A stretch of 64,000 nt of DNA from Neoroseomonas alkaliterrae. GTDB lineage: Bacteria > Pseudomonadota > Alphaproteobacteria > Acetobacterales > Acetobacteraceae. Positions within the stretch are counted from its first letter, which is position 1. The number at the start of each line of letters is the position of its first letter. The notes beneath the pieces were generated by a model. That model saw only the letters and a list, made by a program, of their open reading frames with translations, ran no database searches and was not told the origin of the DNA. The DNA is taken from positions 186,001-250,000 of the forward strand of contig NZ_JACIJE010000002.1 of the NCBI RefSeq assembly GCF_014199195.1. Reading direction: 5' to 3'. Positions 56,236 to 64,000 of this stretch are shown piece by piece. Made by a program: the position numbers and the translations under genes.

Positions 56236-56502
56236 TCAGGCCGTCCGGTGGGTCTCGATATGCGCGGCGAGTGCGCGCAGGGAGGCGAAGATGCGGTGGT
56301 TGCGCTCGTCGTCGGAGCGGAGTTGGAAGCCGTAGCGCTTGGAGACGGCGAGCGCGATCTCGAGCGCGTCGATCGAATCGAGGCCGAGTCCATCGCCGAA
56401 CAGCGGCGCCTCCGGGTCGATGTCCTCCGGGGCCGTCTCGAGGTGCAGCGCCTCGACGATCAGCCGGGCGACCTCCTGTTCCAAGGAGAGGGTCGTCGTC
56501 AC
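56236..56502 (-). CDS. Acyl carrier protein
   Basis: An 88-residue ACP from GTG 56502 with GGGAG 7 bases upstream. The phosphopantetheine serine lies in GDGLGLDSIDALEIAL (the GLDS motif), with APEDIDPEAPLF before it. First gene of the cluster, so its promoter lies in the divergent gap shared with the deacetylase at 56664. Aryl polyene clusters usually have two ACPs; only this one is seen. Confidence 0.9.
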   Translation of the reverse strand: MTTTLSLEQEVARLIVEALHLETAPEDIDPEAPLFGDGLGLDSIDALEIALAVSKRYGFQLRSDDERNHRIFASLRALAAHIETHRTA

Positions 56503-56663
56503 TCGCGGTCTCCCGTCGCGCCTCGCATTCCACGCCCCGGGAGCCGGCCGTCGCGGCCCCGGCATGGCCTTGACGGATCCTTGGGGGCTGGCGACTTCAC
56601 GATGGCATGCCAGCCGCTCCCGGAACTCTTACCTATCAACGCGAAAGCGCCCGAACAAGGGCG

Positions 56664-57509
56664 ATGGCGCGGGCCGAGCGCGCCTTCGCCGCCCTGCCCG
56701 CCCGCTTCACCTTCACCGTGGACGTGGAGGGCCATGGCGGCGCCGCCGCGGGCCCGCAGACCCGCCGGCTGATGGACCTGCTGGAGGAGGCGGGCTCGAC
56801 CGGGACCTTCTTCGTGCTCGATGCCGTCGCCCGGGAGGAGCCGGCGCTGGTGCGCGAGATCCACCGGCGCGGGCACGAGGTGGCCTCGCACGGCCACGCG
56901 CACCGCAAGCTCGCGGCCGAGACGCCCGCCTCCTTCCACGCCGGGATGGCGGCGGCGCGCGACCGGCTGGCGGCGCTGACGGGCGCGGCGCCGCTTGGCT
57001 ACCGCGCGCCGTTCTTCTCCCTGACCCCGGCCGCCGGCTGGGTGCCGGAGGCGCTGGCCGCGCTCGGCTTCGCATATTCCTCCTCGGTGTTGCCGGCGCG
57101 CAACCCGATGGCGGGCTGGCCGGGCGCGCCGGATGCGCCCTTCCGCTGGCCCTCGGGGCTGGTCGAGGTGCCGGTCCCGGTCGGGCGCGTCGGGCCGCTG
57201 ACGCTGCCCTTCCTGGGCGGGATGTATCTGCGCTGGCTGCCGCCCTGGCGGCTCAGGAGCCTCGCGACCGACTGGGCGCGCCGCGCCGGCGAGGGGGCGC
57301 TGTGGTCCTATTGCCACCCCTACGACCTCGACGAGGCGGAGCGGCTGACCCTGCGCCGCGATGTCGGGCCGCTGGCGAGCCTGATGCTGTGGATGAACCG
57401 GAGCGGCACGCTGCCGCGGCTGCAGGGGCTGATGCGCGGGCGCCGGTCGGAGAGTTTCGCGGCGCGGCTGCCGGCGATCGCTGCCGCGGCGGCGGCGTGG
57501 GAGCCCTGA
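56664..57509 (+). CDS. Polysaccharide deacetylase family protein
   Basis: A 281-residue NodB-type carbohydrate esterase. Motif 1 FTVDVEGHG (catalytic and metal Asp), motif 2 VASHGHAHRKL (metal His pair), motif 3 GYRAPFFSLTP, motif 5 WSYCHPYDLD. The ending resembles the DUF3473-linked deacetylases of exosortase gene clusters, which is notable as a PEP-CTERM-like protein occurs in this window. ATG 56664 is preferred; ATG 56607 is possible but has no ribosome site. Divergent from the ACP gene. Confidence 0.86.
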   Translation: MARAERAFAALPARFTFTVDVEGHGGAAAGPQTRRLMDLLEEAGSTGTFFVLDAVAREEPALVREIHRRGHEVASHGHAHRKLAAETPASFHAGMAAARDRLAALTGAAPLGYRAPFFSLTPAAGWVPEALAALGFAYSSSVLPARNPMAGWPGAPDAPFRWPSGLVEVPVPVGRVGPLTLPFLGGMYLRWLPPWRLRSLATDWARRAGEGALWSYCHPYDLDEAERLTLRRDVGPLASLMLWMNRSGTLPRLQGLMRGRRSESFAARLPAIAAAAAAWEP

Positions 57510-57628
57510 CGCGGCCGGGTTCGGGCCTGCCGCCGCACGGGGCGGAGGCGGGATGGCGCCGGGCGACGGCACCGCCTTCCGCAGCGCCATGGCGTCGCGT
57601 GGAAGGGCCGGGCCCGCGCCGCCCGGCA

Positions 57629-58006
57629 TCAGGGCCGGCGGCAAAGCCTCGCCTCGGCGGCGGCCAGGCCCTCGGCGGTGCCGCCGCCGCTGATCACGAT
57701 GTCGCGCGGGCCGTCCTGGCGCAGGCGGTCGGCGACGCAGAGGCAGAAGGCGGCGACGCGCCGCAGCGGCCAGTCGGGGTTCTCGCCGAGGGACTCGCGC
57801 AGGCCGGTGGTGCAGCGCCAGCGGAACAGCGCGTCGCCGAAGGGTGTCGCGAGCGGGGATTGCGCGCCCTGCGGCGCGGCGATGGCAGGCGGCGCCGCGG
57901 TGGCGCCGGTGCGCGCGGGCGCCTCGCGGAACAGGGCGAGGGACGCGGCAGCGAGCGCGCCGAGGCCGATCAGCAGGACGAGAAGGCGCAGCACGCGGCG
58001 CAGCAT
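57629..58006 (-). CDS. Hypothetical membrane-anchored protein
   Basis: A 125-residue protein with an N-terminal basic-hydrophobic segment (MLRRVLRLLVLLIGLGALAA), an Ala/Pro linker, and a small domain with four cysteines (RWRCTTGLRES, AAFCLCVADRL, EARLCRRP) that could form disulfides in the periplasm. No family is recognised. Convergent with the deacetylase gene and divergent from the next small gene. Confidence 0.6.
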   Translation of the reverse strand: MLRRVLRLLVLLIGLGALAAASLALFREAPARTGATAAPPAIAAPQGAQSPLATPFGDALFRWRCTTGLRESLGENPDWPLRRVAAFCLCVADRLRQDGPRDIVISGGGTAEGLAAAEARLCRRP

Positions 58007-58082
58007 GGACCCGCCCCGCGCCGGCAGCCAGGGGCGCCCATCGCGGTTCCCTTCCGGGGCCGGATGGGTCTAGCGTCCGGCC

Positions 58083-58262
58083 ATGAGCCGCATCCTGATC
58101 GCCCTCGGCCTCGTGCTGGGCCTGGCCGTTCCGCCGGTCGCGCCCGGGGGCGGCGCGGCGCAGGCGCAGACCCAGCCGCCCGGGCCGCCGCCGGGCTCGC
58201 CCGGGCCGACGCCGCGCCCGCCGCGCTCCTGCACGCCGCCGCCCGCCCCGCCGACCTCCTGA
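58083..58262 (+). CDS. Tiny Pro-rich exported protein (59 residues)
   Basis: ATG 58083 to TGA 58262. The first 28 residues look like a signal peptide (basic start, long hydrophobic core LIALGLVLGLAVPPVA, Ala-x-Ala near AAQAQ); the remaining 30 are more than half proline. No ribosome site is visible, and proline-rich frames are common in this G+C, so it may not be real. Confidence 0.35.
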   Translation: MSRILIALGLVLGLAVPPVAPGGGAAQAQTQPPGPPPGSPGPTPRPPRSCTPPPAPPTS

Positions 58263-58267
58263 CGCGG

Positions 58268-58293
58268 CCTCAGCCGGGCGCCTCAGCCGGGCG
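58268..58293. repeat. 13-base exact tandem duplication over the arsJ stop
   Basis: CCTCAGCCGGGCG occurs at 58268-58280 and again at 58281-58293. The second copy contains the arsJ stop codon (minus strand). A recent slip-strand micro-duplication. Confidence 0.75.
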
Positions 58294-59518
58294 TCGCCGC
58301 CAGGGCCTGCGCGCGCACGCTCGGCAGGGCGAGGGTGATCGCCCAGCACAGCACCAGCATCGCCGCCGCGCCGAGGAGGCAGGCCAGGAGCCCCGCCCAG
58401 GCGTAGAGCAGCCCCGAGAGCGCCGTGCCCGCGAAGCGCCCGGCCGCATTGGCGGCGTAGTAGAAGCCCACATCCTCCGCCGCCTTCTCGCTGCCCGCAT
58501 AGGCGAGCACGAGGTAGGAATGGACCGAGGAGTTCACCGCGAAGAGGAAGCCGAACACGCAGAGCCCCGCCGGCACGAAGAGGTCCGCGCGCGGCACGCC
58601 GGAGAGCATCATCGCGGCAAGCACGGCCGGCACGGCGGCAAGGGCGAGCGACCAGGCGCGCGCGGCGGGAACCTCGGCCGAGAGCCCGTCCGCGCTGCGC
58701 GCGACGAAGGCCGGTGCCGCCGCCTGCACCACGCCATAGCCGATGGTCCAGAGGGCGAGGAAGCCGCCGACCATGGTGAAGCTCCAGCCCGCGGCGTAGA
58801 GGAACACCGGCAGGCCCACCACGAACCACACGTCGCGCGCGCCGAAGAGGAACACGCGCGCGCCGGCGAGCAGGTTGATGCCGCGCGACTTGCCGAGGAA
58901 CTCGCGCGCCGAGCGCGAGGCGCGGGCCTTGCCCATCATCGGCGGCAGCGAGGCCACGACGCCCGCGAGCACGAGGGCGAGCGCGGCGGCCATGGCCCAG
59001 AGCGCGCCGCGGAAGCCGAGCAGTTCCAGGAGCACGCCGCCCAGGAAGAAGCCCGCGCCCTTCATCGCGTTCTTGCTGCCGGTGAAAAAGGCGACCCAGC
59101 GGAACAGCCGGCCGGAGGCTTCCCCGGCGGTCAGCTTGATGGCGGATTTCGAGGCGGTCTTGGTGAGATCCTTCGCCACCCCGCAAACGCCCTGCGCCGC
59201 CACCACCCAGGCGACGGAGAGGGCCGCCGCCCAGCCCGGCGAGACCGCCGAGAGCATCAGGAAGCCCGCGATCTGCGTGGTGAGCCCGACCGCGAGCATC
59301 CGCGCGATGCCGAAGCGCGTGGCGAGCCAGCCGCCGATCAGGTTCGCCCCCACGCCCGCCGCCTCGTAGAGCAGGAACAGCAGCGCGAGTGTGAAGGGCG
59401 AATATCCCAGGCGGAAGAAATGCAGCAGCACGAGCATCCGCAACGCGCCATCGGTGAGCGTGAAGCCCCAATAGGCGAGGGTGACGATGGCGTAGTTGCG
59501 CGTGCCCGCGGCGCTCAC
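58283..59518 (-). CDS. arsJ: Organoarsenical efflux MFS transporter ArsJ
   Basis: A 411-residue twelve-helix major facilitator protein. ArsJ-type features are [22 protein letters not shown] at the N-terminus (residues 7-28) and the [13 protein letters not shown] loop, plus [16 protein letters not shown]. ArsJ exports 1-arseno-3-phosphoglycerate, the labile arsenate ester that GAPDH makes. GTG 59518 overlaps the stop of that GAPDH gene (GTGA), which confirms the pair. Confidence 0.93.
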   Translation of the reverse strand: MSAAGTRNYAIVTLAYWGFTLTDGALRMLVLLHFFRLGYSPFTLALLFLLYEAAGVGANLIGGWLATRFGIARMLAVGLTTQIAGFLMLSAVSPGWAAALSVAWVVAAQGVCGVAKDLTKTASKSAIKLTAGEASGRLFRWVAFFTGSKNAMKGAGFFLGGVLLELLGFRGALWAMAAALALVLAGVVASLPPMMGKARASRSAREFLGKSRGINLLAGARVFLFGARDVWFVVGLPVFLYAAGWSFTMVGGFLALWTIGYGVVQAAAPAFVARSADGLSAEVPAARAWSLALAAVPAVLAAMMLSGVPRADLFVPAGLCVFGFLFAVNSSVHSYLVLAYAGSEKAAEDVGFYYAANAAGRFAGTALSGLLYAWAGLLACLLGAAAMLVLCWAITLALPSVRAQALAATPG

Positions 59519-60558
59519 AGCCCGACGCGCTCCATGTGGCAGGCGAGATCCACCATGCGGCAGGCATAGCCCATCTCGTTGTCGTACCACGCATAGACCT
59601 TCAGCAGCGTGCCGTCGGTGACCATGGTGCTGGGCGCGTCCACGATGGAACTGCGCGTGTCGCGCGCGTAGTCCGCCGAGACGAGCGGACGCTCCTCGTA
59701 GCCCAGGATGCCGGCGAGCGGGCCTTCGGCAGCGGCGCGGAACAGCGCGTTGACCTCCGCCGCCGTGGTCTCCCGCCGCAGCTCGAACACGCAGTCGGTG
59801 AGCGAAGCGTTGAGCACCGGCGCGCGCACCGCATGGCCGTTCAGCTTGCCCTTGAGCTCCGGGTAGATCAGCGCGATGGCGGTGGCGCTGCCCGTGGTGG
59901 TGGGCTGCAGCGACAGCATGGCCGAGCGCGCGCGCCGCAGGTCCTTGTGCGGCGCGTCCACGACCACGTTGGTGTTCGTCGGGTCGTGGATGGTGGTGAT
60001 CTGGCCGTGGCGGATGCCGATCGCCTCATGCACCACCTTCACCACCGGCGCGAGGCAGTTGGTGGTGCAGGAGGCCGCGGTGACGATCTTGTGGCGGGCG
60101 GAGTCGTAGAGATGCTCGTTCACGCCGACCACGACGTTCAGAACGCCGTCGAACTTCACGGGTGCGGCGACGATCACGCGCTTCGCGCCGCGGTCGAGAT
60201 GGCCCTGCAGCGTCTCGGGGCTGAGGAACTTGCCCGTGCATTCCAGCACGACATCCACGCCGAGATCGCCCCAGGGAATGTCGGCAGGCTTCGCGTGCTC
60301 GGAGAAGCCGAGGCGGGCATCGCCGATGCGGATCGCGGCCTGGTCCTCGGCCGCGATGGGCGCGCGCCAGCGGCCCTGTACGCTGTCGAATTCCAGCAGA
60401 TGCGCGGTCGCGGCCGCGCCGCCCTTGACCTCGTTCAGATGCACGATCTCGAGGCGGTTGCCCGCCCGCGGGTCGTCCTGCGGGCGTTCGGCCGCGCCCA
60501 TCGCGGCGCGCAGCGCGAGCCGCCCGATGCGTCCCATGCCGTTGATGCCGACCCTCAT
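59515..60558 (-). CDS. ArsJ-associated glyceraldehyde-3-phosphate dehydrogenase
   Basis: A 347-residue GAPDH. NAD-binding [14 protein letters not shown] at the N-terminus; catalytic C164 in [22 protein letters not shown] and [14 protein letters not shown] follow. Compared with glycolytic GAPDH it carries the insert [20 protein letters not shown] near residues 25-44 seen in the arsenate-dedicated form. It uses arsenate in place of phosphate to make 1-arseno-3-phosphoglycerate. ATG overlaps the stop of the regulator-reductase gene and its stop overlaps arsJ. Confidence 0.94.
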   Translation of the reverse strand: MRVGINGMGRIGRLALRAAMGAAERPQDDPRAGNRLEIVHLNEVKGGAAATAHLLEFDSVQGRWRAPIAAEDQAAIRIGDARLGFSEHAKPADIPWGDLGVDVVLECTGKFLSPETLQGHLDRGAKRVIVAAPVKFDGVLNVVVGVNEHLYDSARHKIVTAASCTTNCLAPVVKVVHEAIGIRHGQITTIHDPTNTNVVVDAPHKDLRRARSAMLSLQPTTTGSATAIALIYPELKGKLNGHAVRAPVLNASLTDCVFELRRETTAAEVNALFRAAAEGPLAGILGYEERPLVSADYARDTRSSIVDAPSTMVTDGTLLKVYAWYDNEMGYACRMVDLACHMERVGL

Positions 60559-61409
60559 GCCCGGGCCCCCGCGAGCGGCTGGGCGAGCTCGTCCATGCGC
60601 GCCTTCAGCGCCATGCGGTCGAGCGTGCCGAAGGGCAGGCTGACGAAGATGGACAGGCGCCGGTGCAGCGCGGCGTAGAGCTCGTTGAGCAGGGTGGCGC
60701 GCTCGGTGGCGCTGCCGGTGAACTTCGCGGGGTCGGGCAGCGGCCAGGCGGCGGTGACATGCGTGCCGGCGAAATCCGGGCAGGCCTGCATGTTGAGCGT
60801 GTCGCAGAGGGCGATGACGAAATCCATCGCCGGGGCCTGCTCGCCCGTGAACTCGGTCCAGGATTTCGAGCGCAGCGGCGCGGTGTCGTGGCCCATGGCG
60901 CGGAGCTGGGCGAGCACCTCGGGCAGCGGGCCTTCCGGCGCCGGCTCCGAGCCGGCCGAGAAGGCGCGGAAGCGGCCGCGGCCGATATCGTTGAGGATGG
61001 CCTCGGCCATGATCGAGCGGGCCGAGTTCCGCGTGCAGAGGAACAGCACGTTGAAGGCGGGGGGCATGGGGCGGGTCTCCGCGAAGGGGTCGAGAAGGCG
61101 GGCGAGGTCGCCGCAGCGGGCGGGATCGCCGCCGCAGCAGGCATCGGCGAGGAAGGCGAAAAGGCCGCGCAGCGCGGCCACCTGCGCCGCATAGACGAGG
61201 CTGCGGCCCTGGCGCGTGGCGGCAATCAGCCCCGCCTGTTCCAGCGCCCGCAGATGGAAGGAGAGGGTGGAGGGCGCGACCCTGAGCCGCGCGGCGAGAT
61301 CGCCGGCCGGCATGCCGTTCGGCCCGGCGGCGAGCAGGGCGCGCAGCAGGGCGAGGCGCGTCGGCTGGCCGAGGGCGGCGAAGGCGGTGGCGGCAGGATC
61401 AAGATCCAT
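60555..61409 (-). CDS. ArsR-ArsC fusion: arsenic repressor joined to arsenate reductase
   Basis: A 284-residue two-domain protein. Residues 1-110 are an ArsR/SmtB winged helix ([38 protein letters not shown]). A C-terminal As(III) site is formed by C91, C92 and C99 (CCGGDPARC), the Acidithiobacillus-type arrangement. Residues 118-284 are a low-molecular-weight phosphatase-type arsenate reductase with P-loop LCTRNSARS (catalytic C125) and the resolving pair C202 and C210. ATG 61409 heads an operon with GAPDH and arsJ. A single fused polypeptide senses arsenite and makes it. Confidence 0.92.
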   Translation of the reverse strand: MDLDPAATAFAALGQPTRLALLRALLAAGPNGMPAGDLAARLRVAPSTLSFHLRALEQAGLIAATRQGRSLVYAAQVAALRGLFAFLADACCGGDPARCGDLARLLDPFAETRPMPPAFNVLFLCTRNSARSIMAEAILNDIGRGRFRAFSAGSEPAPEGPLPEVLAQLRAMGHDTAPLRSKSWTEFTGEQAPAMDFVIALCDTLNMQACPDFAGTHVTAAWPLPDPAKFTGSATERATLLNELYAALHRRLSIFVSLPFGTLDRMALKARMDELAQPLAGARA

Positions 61410-61418
61410 GATTCCAGA

Positions 61419-61448
61419 ATAGTAGAAATGACGTGTCGCCGGTGCGAA
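61419..61448 (-). promoter_or_regulatory. Possible ars operon promoter/operator
   Basis: On the minus strand TTCGCA (61448-61443), an 18-base spacer and TACTAT (61424-61419). The AT-rich ATTTCTACTATTCTGGAAT (61429-61411) has imperfect inverted ends and is a likely ArsR site. The start codon at 61409 would be only a few bases from the transcription start. Confidence 0.45.
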
Positions 61449-61759
61449 GCTTTCGTGACAGCCTGGGCGGATCCCGGTCGGTCGCCGAGGGCGCGGGACG
61501 GCGGCCTCCTTGGGGCGCCGCATGCGGGACGGTCCCGGGCGCGATGCATCGCACCAGAAGCCGGGCAGCATCGCCGCGCACCGAGCGCGCCCGCCGCGCG
61601 CCCCAGGCAGGCCCTGCACGCTCTGGCCGGCGGCAAACGAGGCGGAGGAACGCCGCCGCCCGCTTCCCTCCGCCGGCGCATGCGCGGCCATGACCGCCGC
61701 GCCGGGCCGTCCCGGCGGGCAGGGTGGCGGCGGCGGCCTCGGCAAGGCAGGAATGGGGC
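61425..61759. other. Gene-free stretch between ars operon and protease
   Basis: Apart from the ars promoter at its left end, no coding frame with a ribosome site and plausible composition is visible. Nothing else recognised. Confidence 0.45.
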
Positions 61760-62455
61760 ATGCGCCGCGCCCGCCGCCTCGTGATGCTTTTGCTCCTGCT
61801 GGTCCCGCCGGCTGCGGCGTCGGAGGTGCCGGGCCTCGGGCCCGTGGACACGCGGCGGCCGGTCCCTCCGGGCGAGCCGCCCTTTAACGCCATCGCCCTG
61901 GTCGAGACCGAGGCCGGCGGGCGCTGCACCGGCGCGATGGTGGCGCCGAACATGGTGCTGACCGCGGCGCATTGCCTGGTGAGGCGCGATGCGCGGCGGC
62001 TGGTGGCGCCGGCGCGGATCCGGGTGCGGCTGGGCGGGGCGACGGCGCGCGGCGTCGCGCTGCGCAGCGGGGCGGGCTTCGACCCCGCGCGCGAGGAACC
62101 CTGGCGCGCGGACTGGGCGCTGGTCTCGCTGTCGGAGCCGATCGGGCGCGGCCGGGTGCTGCCCCTGCTCCGCGAGGCCCCCCCGGCCGGTGCGCCCCTG
62201 ACCCTGCCTGCCTGGCGGCATGACCGGCCGGACGTGCTGCTGGCCGATCGCGGCTGCCGGGTGGTGATCGTCGGCACCTTCGGGCCGCAGGGCATTCTCG
62301 TCGGGCACGACTGCGCGGGCACCACCGGATCGAGCGGCGCTCCGCTGCTGATGGCCGTGCCGGGCGGCCACGTCATCGCCGGGGTCCAGGTGAAGGCGGC
62401 GATGGGGCGGCCGCTGGGCTTGGCCGTGCCGGCCTTCACGATCCCCGCGCCCTGA
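61760..62455 (+). CDS. Trypsin-like serine protease, exported
   Basis: A 231-residue secreted protease of the chymotrypsin fold. Signal peptide MRRARRLVMLLLLLVPPAAA. The triad is H71 (LTAAHC), D118 (ADWALVSL) and S192 (TGSSGAP). Four cysteines (C56, C72, C166, C185) fit the two conserved disulfides. AGGA lies 8 bases before ATG 61760. No prodomain or PDZ domain. Target unknown. Confidence 0.88.
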   Translation: MRRARRLVMLLLLLVPPAAASEVPGLGPVDTRRPVPPGEPPFNAIALVETEAGGRCTGAMVAPNMVLTAAHCLVRRDARRLVAPARIRVRLGGATARGVALRSGAGFDPAREEPWRADWALVSLSEPIGRGRVLPLLREAPPAGAPLTLPAWRHDRPDVLLADRGCRVVIVGTFGPQGILVGHDCAGTTGSSGAPLLMAVPGGHVIAGVQVKAAMGRPLGLAVPAFTIPAP

Positions 62456-62499
62456 TCCTCGACGGCTGGGCGCCGGGCATGGCTGCCCCTGCGCGCCGG

Positions 62500-63612
62500 T
62501 CAGCCTTCGAGAAGCGCGATGGTGCGCGCCACCACCTTGGCCTCGTCGAAGCGGTCCAGCGCCATCGCCCGCCCCGCCGCGCCCATCCGCGCGCGCAGCG
62601 CGGGATCGGCCGCGAGCCGGCCCAGCGCCGCCGCCAGCGGCTCCACCGCCATCGGCGGCACGAGGAAGCCCGTCTCGCCGTCGCGGACCTGCTCGCGCGG
62701 GCCGCGGATGTCGGTCGCGACCACCGGCAGCCCGGTCAGCATGGCCTCGATGACCGACATGGGCAGGCCCTCGAAATGCGAGGGCAGGCAGAAGACATCC
62801 GCCGCGGCCAGGATGCGCGCGACATCGTGGCGGTAGCCGAGGCGCCGCAGCCGCGGCCCCAGCGCGGCGGCGGCGCGGGCGAAATGGGGCTCCAGATCCT
62901 CGCCGTGGTCTGAGGCGAGGCGCTCCCCCACAACCCACAGCACGGCGTTGGGCGGCGCGGACTCCATCGCGCGCAGCAGTTCCGGGTGGCCCTTGTGGCG
63001 CACCAGGCGGGAGACGACGGCGATGACGCAGTCCTCCTCCCGCGCGCCCAGCTCCGCGCGGATCGCCGCGCGCGCCGCCGCGTCGGGGTGGAACAGCGCC
63101 GGGTCGCGCCCGTTCAGCACCGCGACGGGGCGCGGATGGATGCCGAGGCGGCGCGCATCCTCCGCCTCCTCCTCGCTGACGGTCAGGAACACGTCGGTCA
63201 TGCGGCCGCCGAGGCGCTCCATCTGCAGCGAGAGGCGGCGGCGCCACCACGGCCCCGGCTGGTTGAACAGGAAGCCGTGGCAGGTATAGGCGATGCGCGG
63301 CACGCCGGCGGCCTTGGCGGCGGCGCGCGCGAGCAGCCCGCTGATCGGCATGTGGGCATGCACGAGGTCGAACCTCTCCCGCCGCATGAAGGCAAGCAGC
63401 GCGCGGAAGGCGCGCGTCTGCGCCACCGGGTTCAGGCTGCGCGCGAGCGGCATGGCTTCGATGCGGAAGCCCTCGGCGCGCGCGATGTCGAGCAGCGGGC
63501 CCTCGGCGGAGGTCCCCACCACCTCGTGCCCGCGCGCGCGCAGGCCGCGCATCAGCGGCAGCAGGAAATGCCGCAGCGAGAAATCCACATTGGTCAGTTC
63601 CAGGATCTTCAT
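62500..63612 (-). CDS. Glycosyltransferase family 4
   Basis: A 370-residue GT-B retaining glycosyltransferase. N-terminal acceptor domain MKILELTNVDFSLRHFLLPL and LVHAHMPISGLLARAAAK; donor domain VVSRLVRHKGHPELLRA, then FCLPSHFEGLPMSVIEAM with the EX7E motif. ATG 63612 follows GAGGG. It resembles enzymes of capsule or exopolysaccharide synthesis of the WbnH/PglA sort. The long open frame upstream to 63966 is not coding. Confidence 0.92.
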   Translation of the reverse strand: MKILELTNVDFSLRHFLLPLMRGLRARGHEVVGTSAEGPLLDIARAEGFRIEAMPLARSLNPVAQTRAFRALLAFMRRERFDLVHAHMPISGLLARAAAKAAGVPRIAYTCHGFLFNQPGPWWRRRLSLQMERLGGRMTDVFLTVSEEEAEDARRLGIHPRPVAVLNGRDPALFHPDAAARAAIRAELGAREEDCVIAVVSRLVRHKGHPELLRAMESAPPNAVLWVVGERLASDHGEDLEPHFARAAAALGPRLRRLGYRHDVARILAAADVFCLPSHFEGLPMSVIEAMLTGLPVVATDIRGPREQVRDGETGFLVPPMAVEPLAAALGRLAADPALRARMGAAGRAMALDRFDEAKVVARTIALLEG

Positions 63613-64000
63613 CTGCCCTCGGGTGGCGGGCGCCGTCCGTCTCGTCTGCCGCCCCGCGGCCCGGCCGCGCCGGCATCCGGGGGCGCCCGGCGGGCGAGGG
63701 CGGCGGGCGGTGTAGCCGAGACCGGCGGCGGCGCGAAGGCCGGGGTGCGGCGGGAGCGCCACGGGCGCGCGGCCGCCCCGAAGCCACTGCGCGACGCCGG
63801 CTGACGCAAGGCCAGCCCGGTCGCCTCCCGTCAGCGGGGCAGCCGGGTGCCGACCGAGCGTCCCGCAGCCGGTCGCCGGGCGCGGGGGCCGCCGCGCGGC
63901 CGCCCATCCGGGCTGCTGCGCCCGGCAAGGCGCGGGCATGCGCGGCGAACCGGCCGGGCACGCCATCCCCGGCCGGCCGCTCAGCCGCCGGACACCTCGA
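63613..64000. other. Gene-free stretch to the window edge
   Basis: No clear gene. At the extreme end the minus strand reads codons for Glu-Val-Ser-Gly-Gly and a TGA at 63983-63981, which could be the last codons of an upstream gene lying outside the window. This is too short to call. Confidence 0.35.

Noticed and set aside
56339-59569. 1076-codon open frame on the plus strand
   Set aside because: It runs antisense to ACP, ArsJ and GAPDH genes and across intergenic DNA, with no family resemblance.

Overview
The window is very G+C rich (most hand-counted rows about 70% or more). It uses GTG and TTG starts freely and packs genes into runs joined by 4-base ATGA/GTGA overlaps. Three traits point to a Rhodospirillales/Acetobacteraceae alphaproteobacterium of the Roseomonas type (inference): an RpoH-type sigma-32 next to RluD, many tripartite-tricarboxylate (TctA/B/C) transport genes, and many orphan solute-binding proteins. 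No rRNA, CRISPR array, prophage or intact insertion sequence was seen.

Layout. 1-2057 (minus): end of a TctCBA-type uptake operon. 2289-10707 (plus): a catabolic/transport run with a thiamine-diphosphate enzyme, a complete carbohydrate-type ABC importer, a D-2-hydroxyacid dehydrogenase, a DUF3830 protein and a CnbZ-like deaminase-family protein. 11009-11994: a glycine-rich secreted protein with a PEP-CTERM-like tail, broken by three single-base frameshifts. 12645-24428: housekeeping genes (tRNA-Gln, Ppx/GppA, RlmE, GuaB, an HAD hydrolase, an RsmB-like methyltransferase, a GNAT, GuaA, a GST, an ArsC-like protein and a TetR-VOC-DUF1428 operon with a clear operator). 24577-25602: a lower-G+C phosphodiester-glycosidase-like gene. 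25723-33210: two tandem paralogous peptide-type binding proteins, an M20 deacylase, a GMC oxidoreductase and an orphan amino-acid-type binding protein. 33312-36257: rpoH, rluD, small conserved proteins, tRNA-Glu and tRNA-Arg. 36994-43717: a second TctCBA set, divergent from an overlapping operon of M20 amidohydrolase, GDCCVxC protein, creatininase-family protein and ketopantoate-reductase-like protein. 44068-44979: a transglutaminase-like protein.

From 56502 down to 45072 nearly everything runs on the minus strand. It comprises an aryl-polyene-like type II fatty acid/polyketide cluster (ACP, membrane protein, AMP ligase, two hotdog dehydratases, acyltransferase, LolA-like carrier, MMPL exporter, ketosynthase, chain-length factor), then DsrE and SH3 proteins, then a three-gene nitrile hydratase whose beta subunit is split in two. 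The cluster has no recognisable ketoreductase. 58283-61409 is an arsenic operon: an ArsR-ArsC fusion, the arsenate-dedicated GAPDH and ArsJ, all translationally coupled. The window ends with a trypsin-like protease and a GT4 glycosyltransferase.

The most interesting systems are the split-beta nitrile hydratase, the ketoreductase-less aryl-polyene-like cluster, the fused ArsR-ArsC/GAPDH/ArsJ operon, and the two catabolic runs that tie transporters to enzymes of unassigned substrate.
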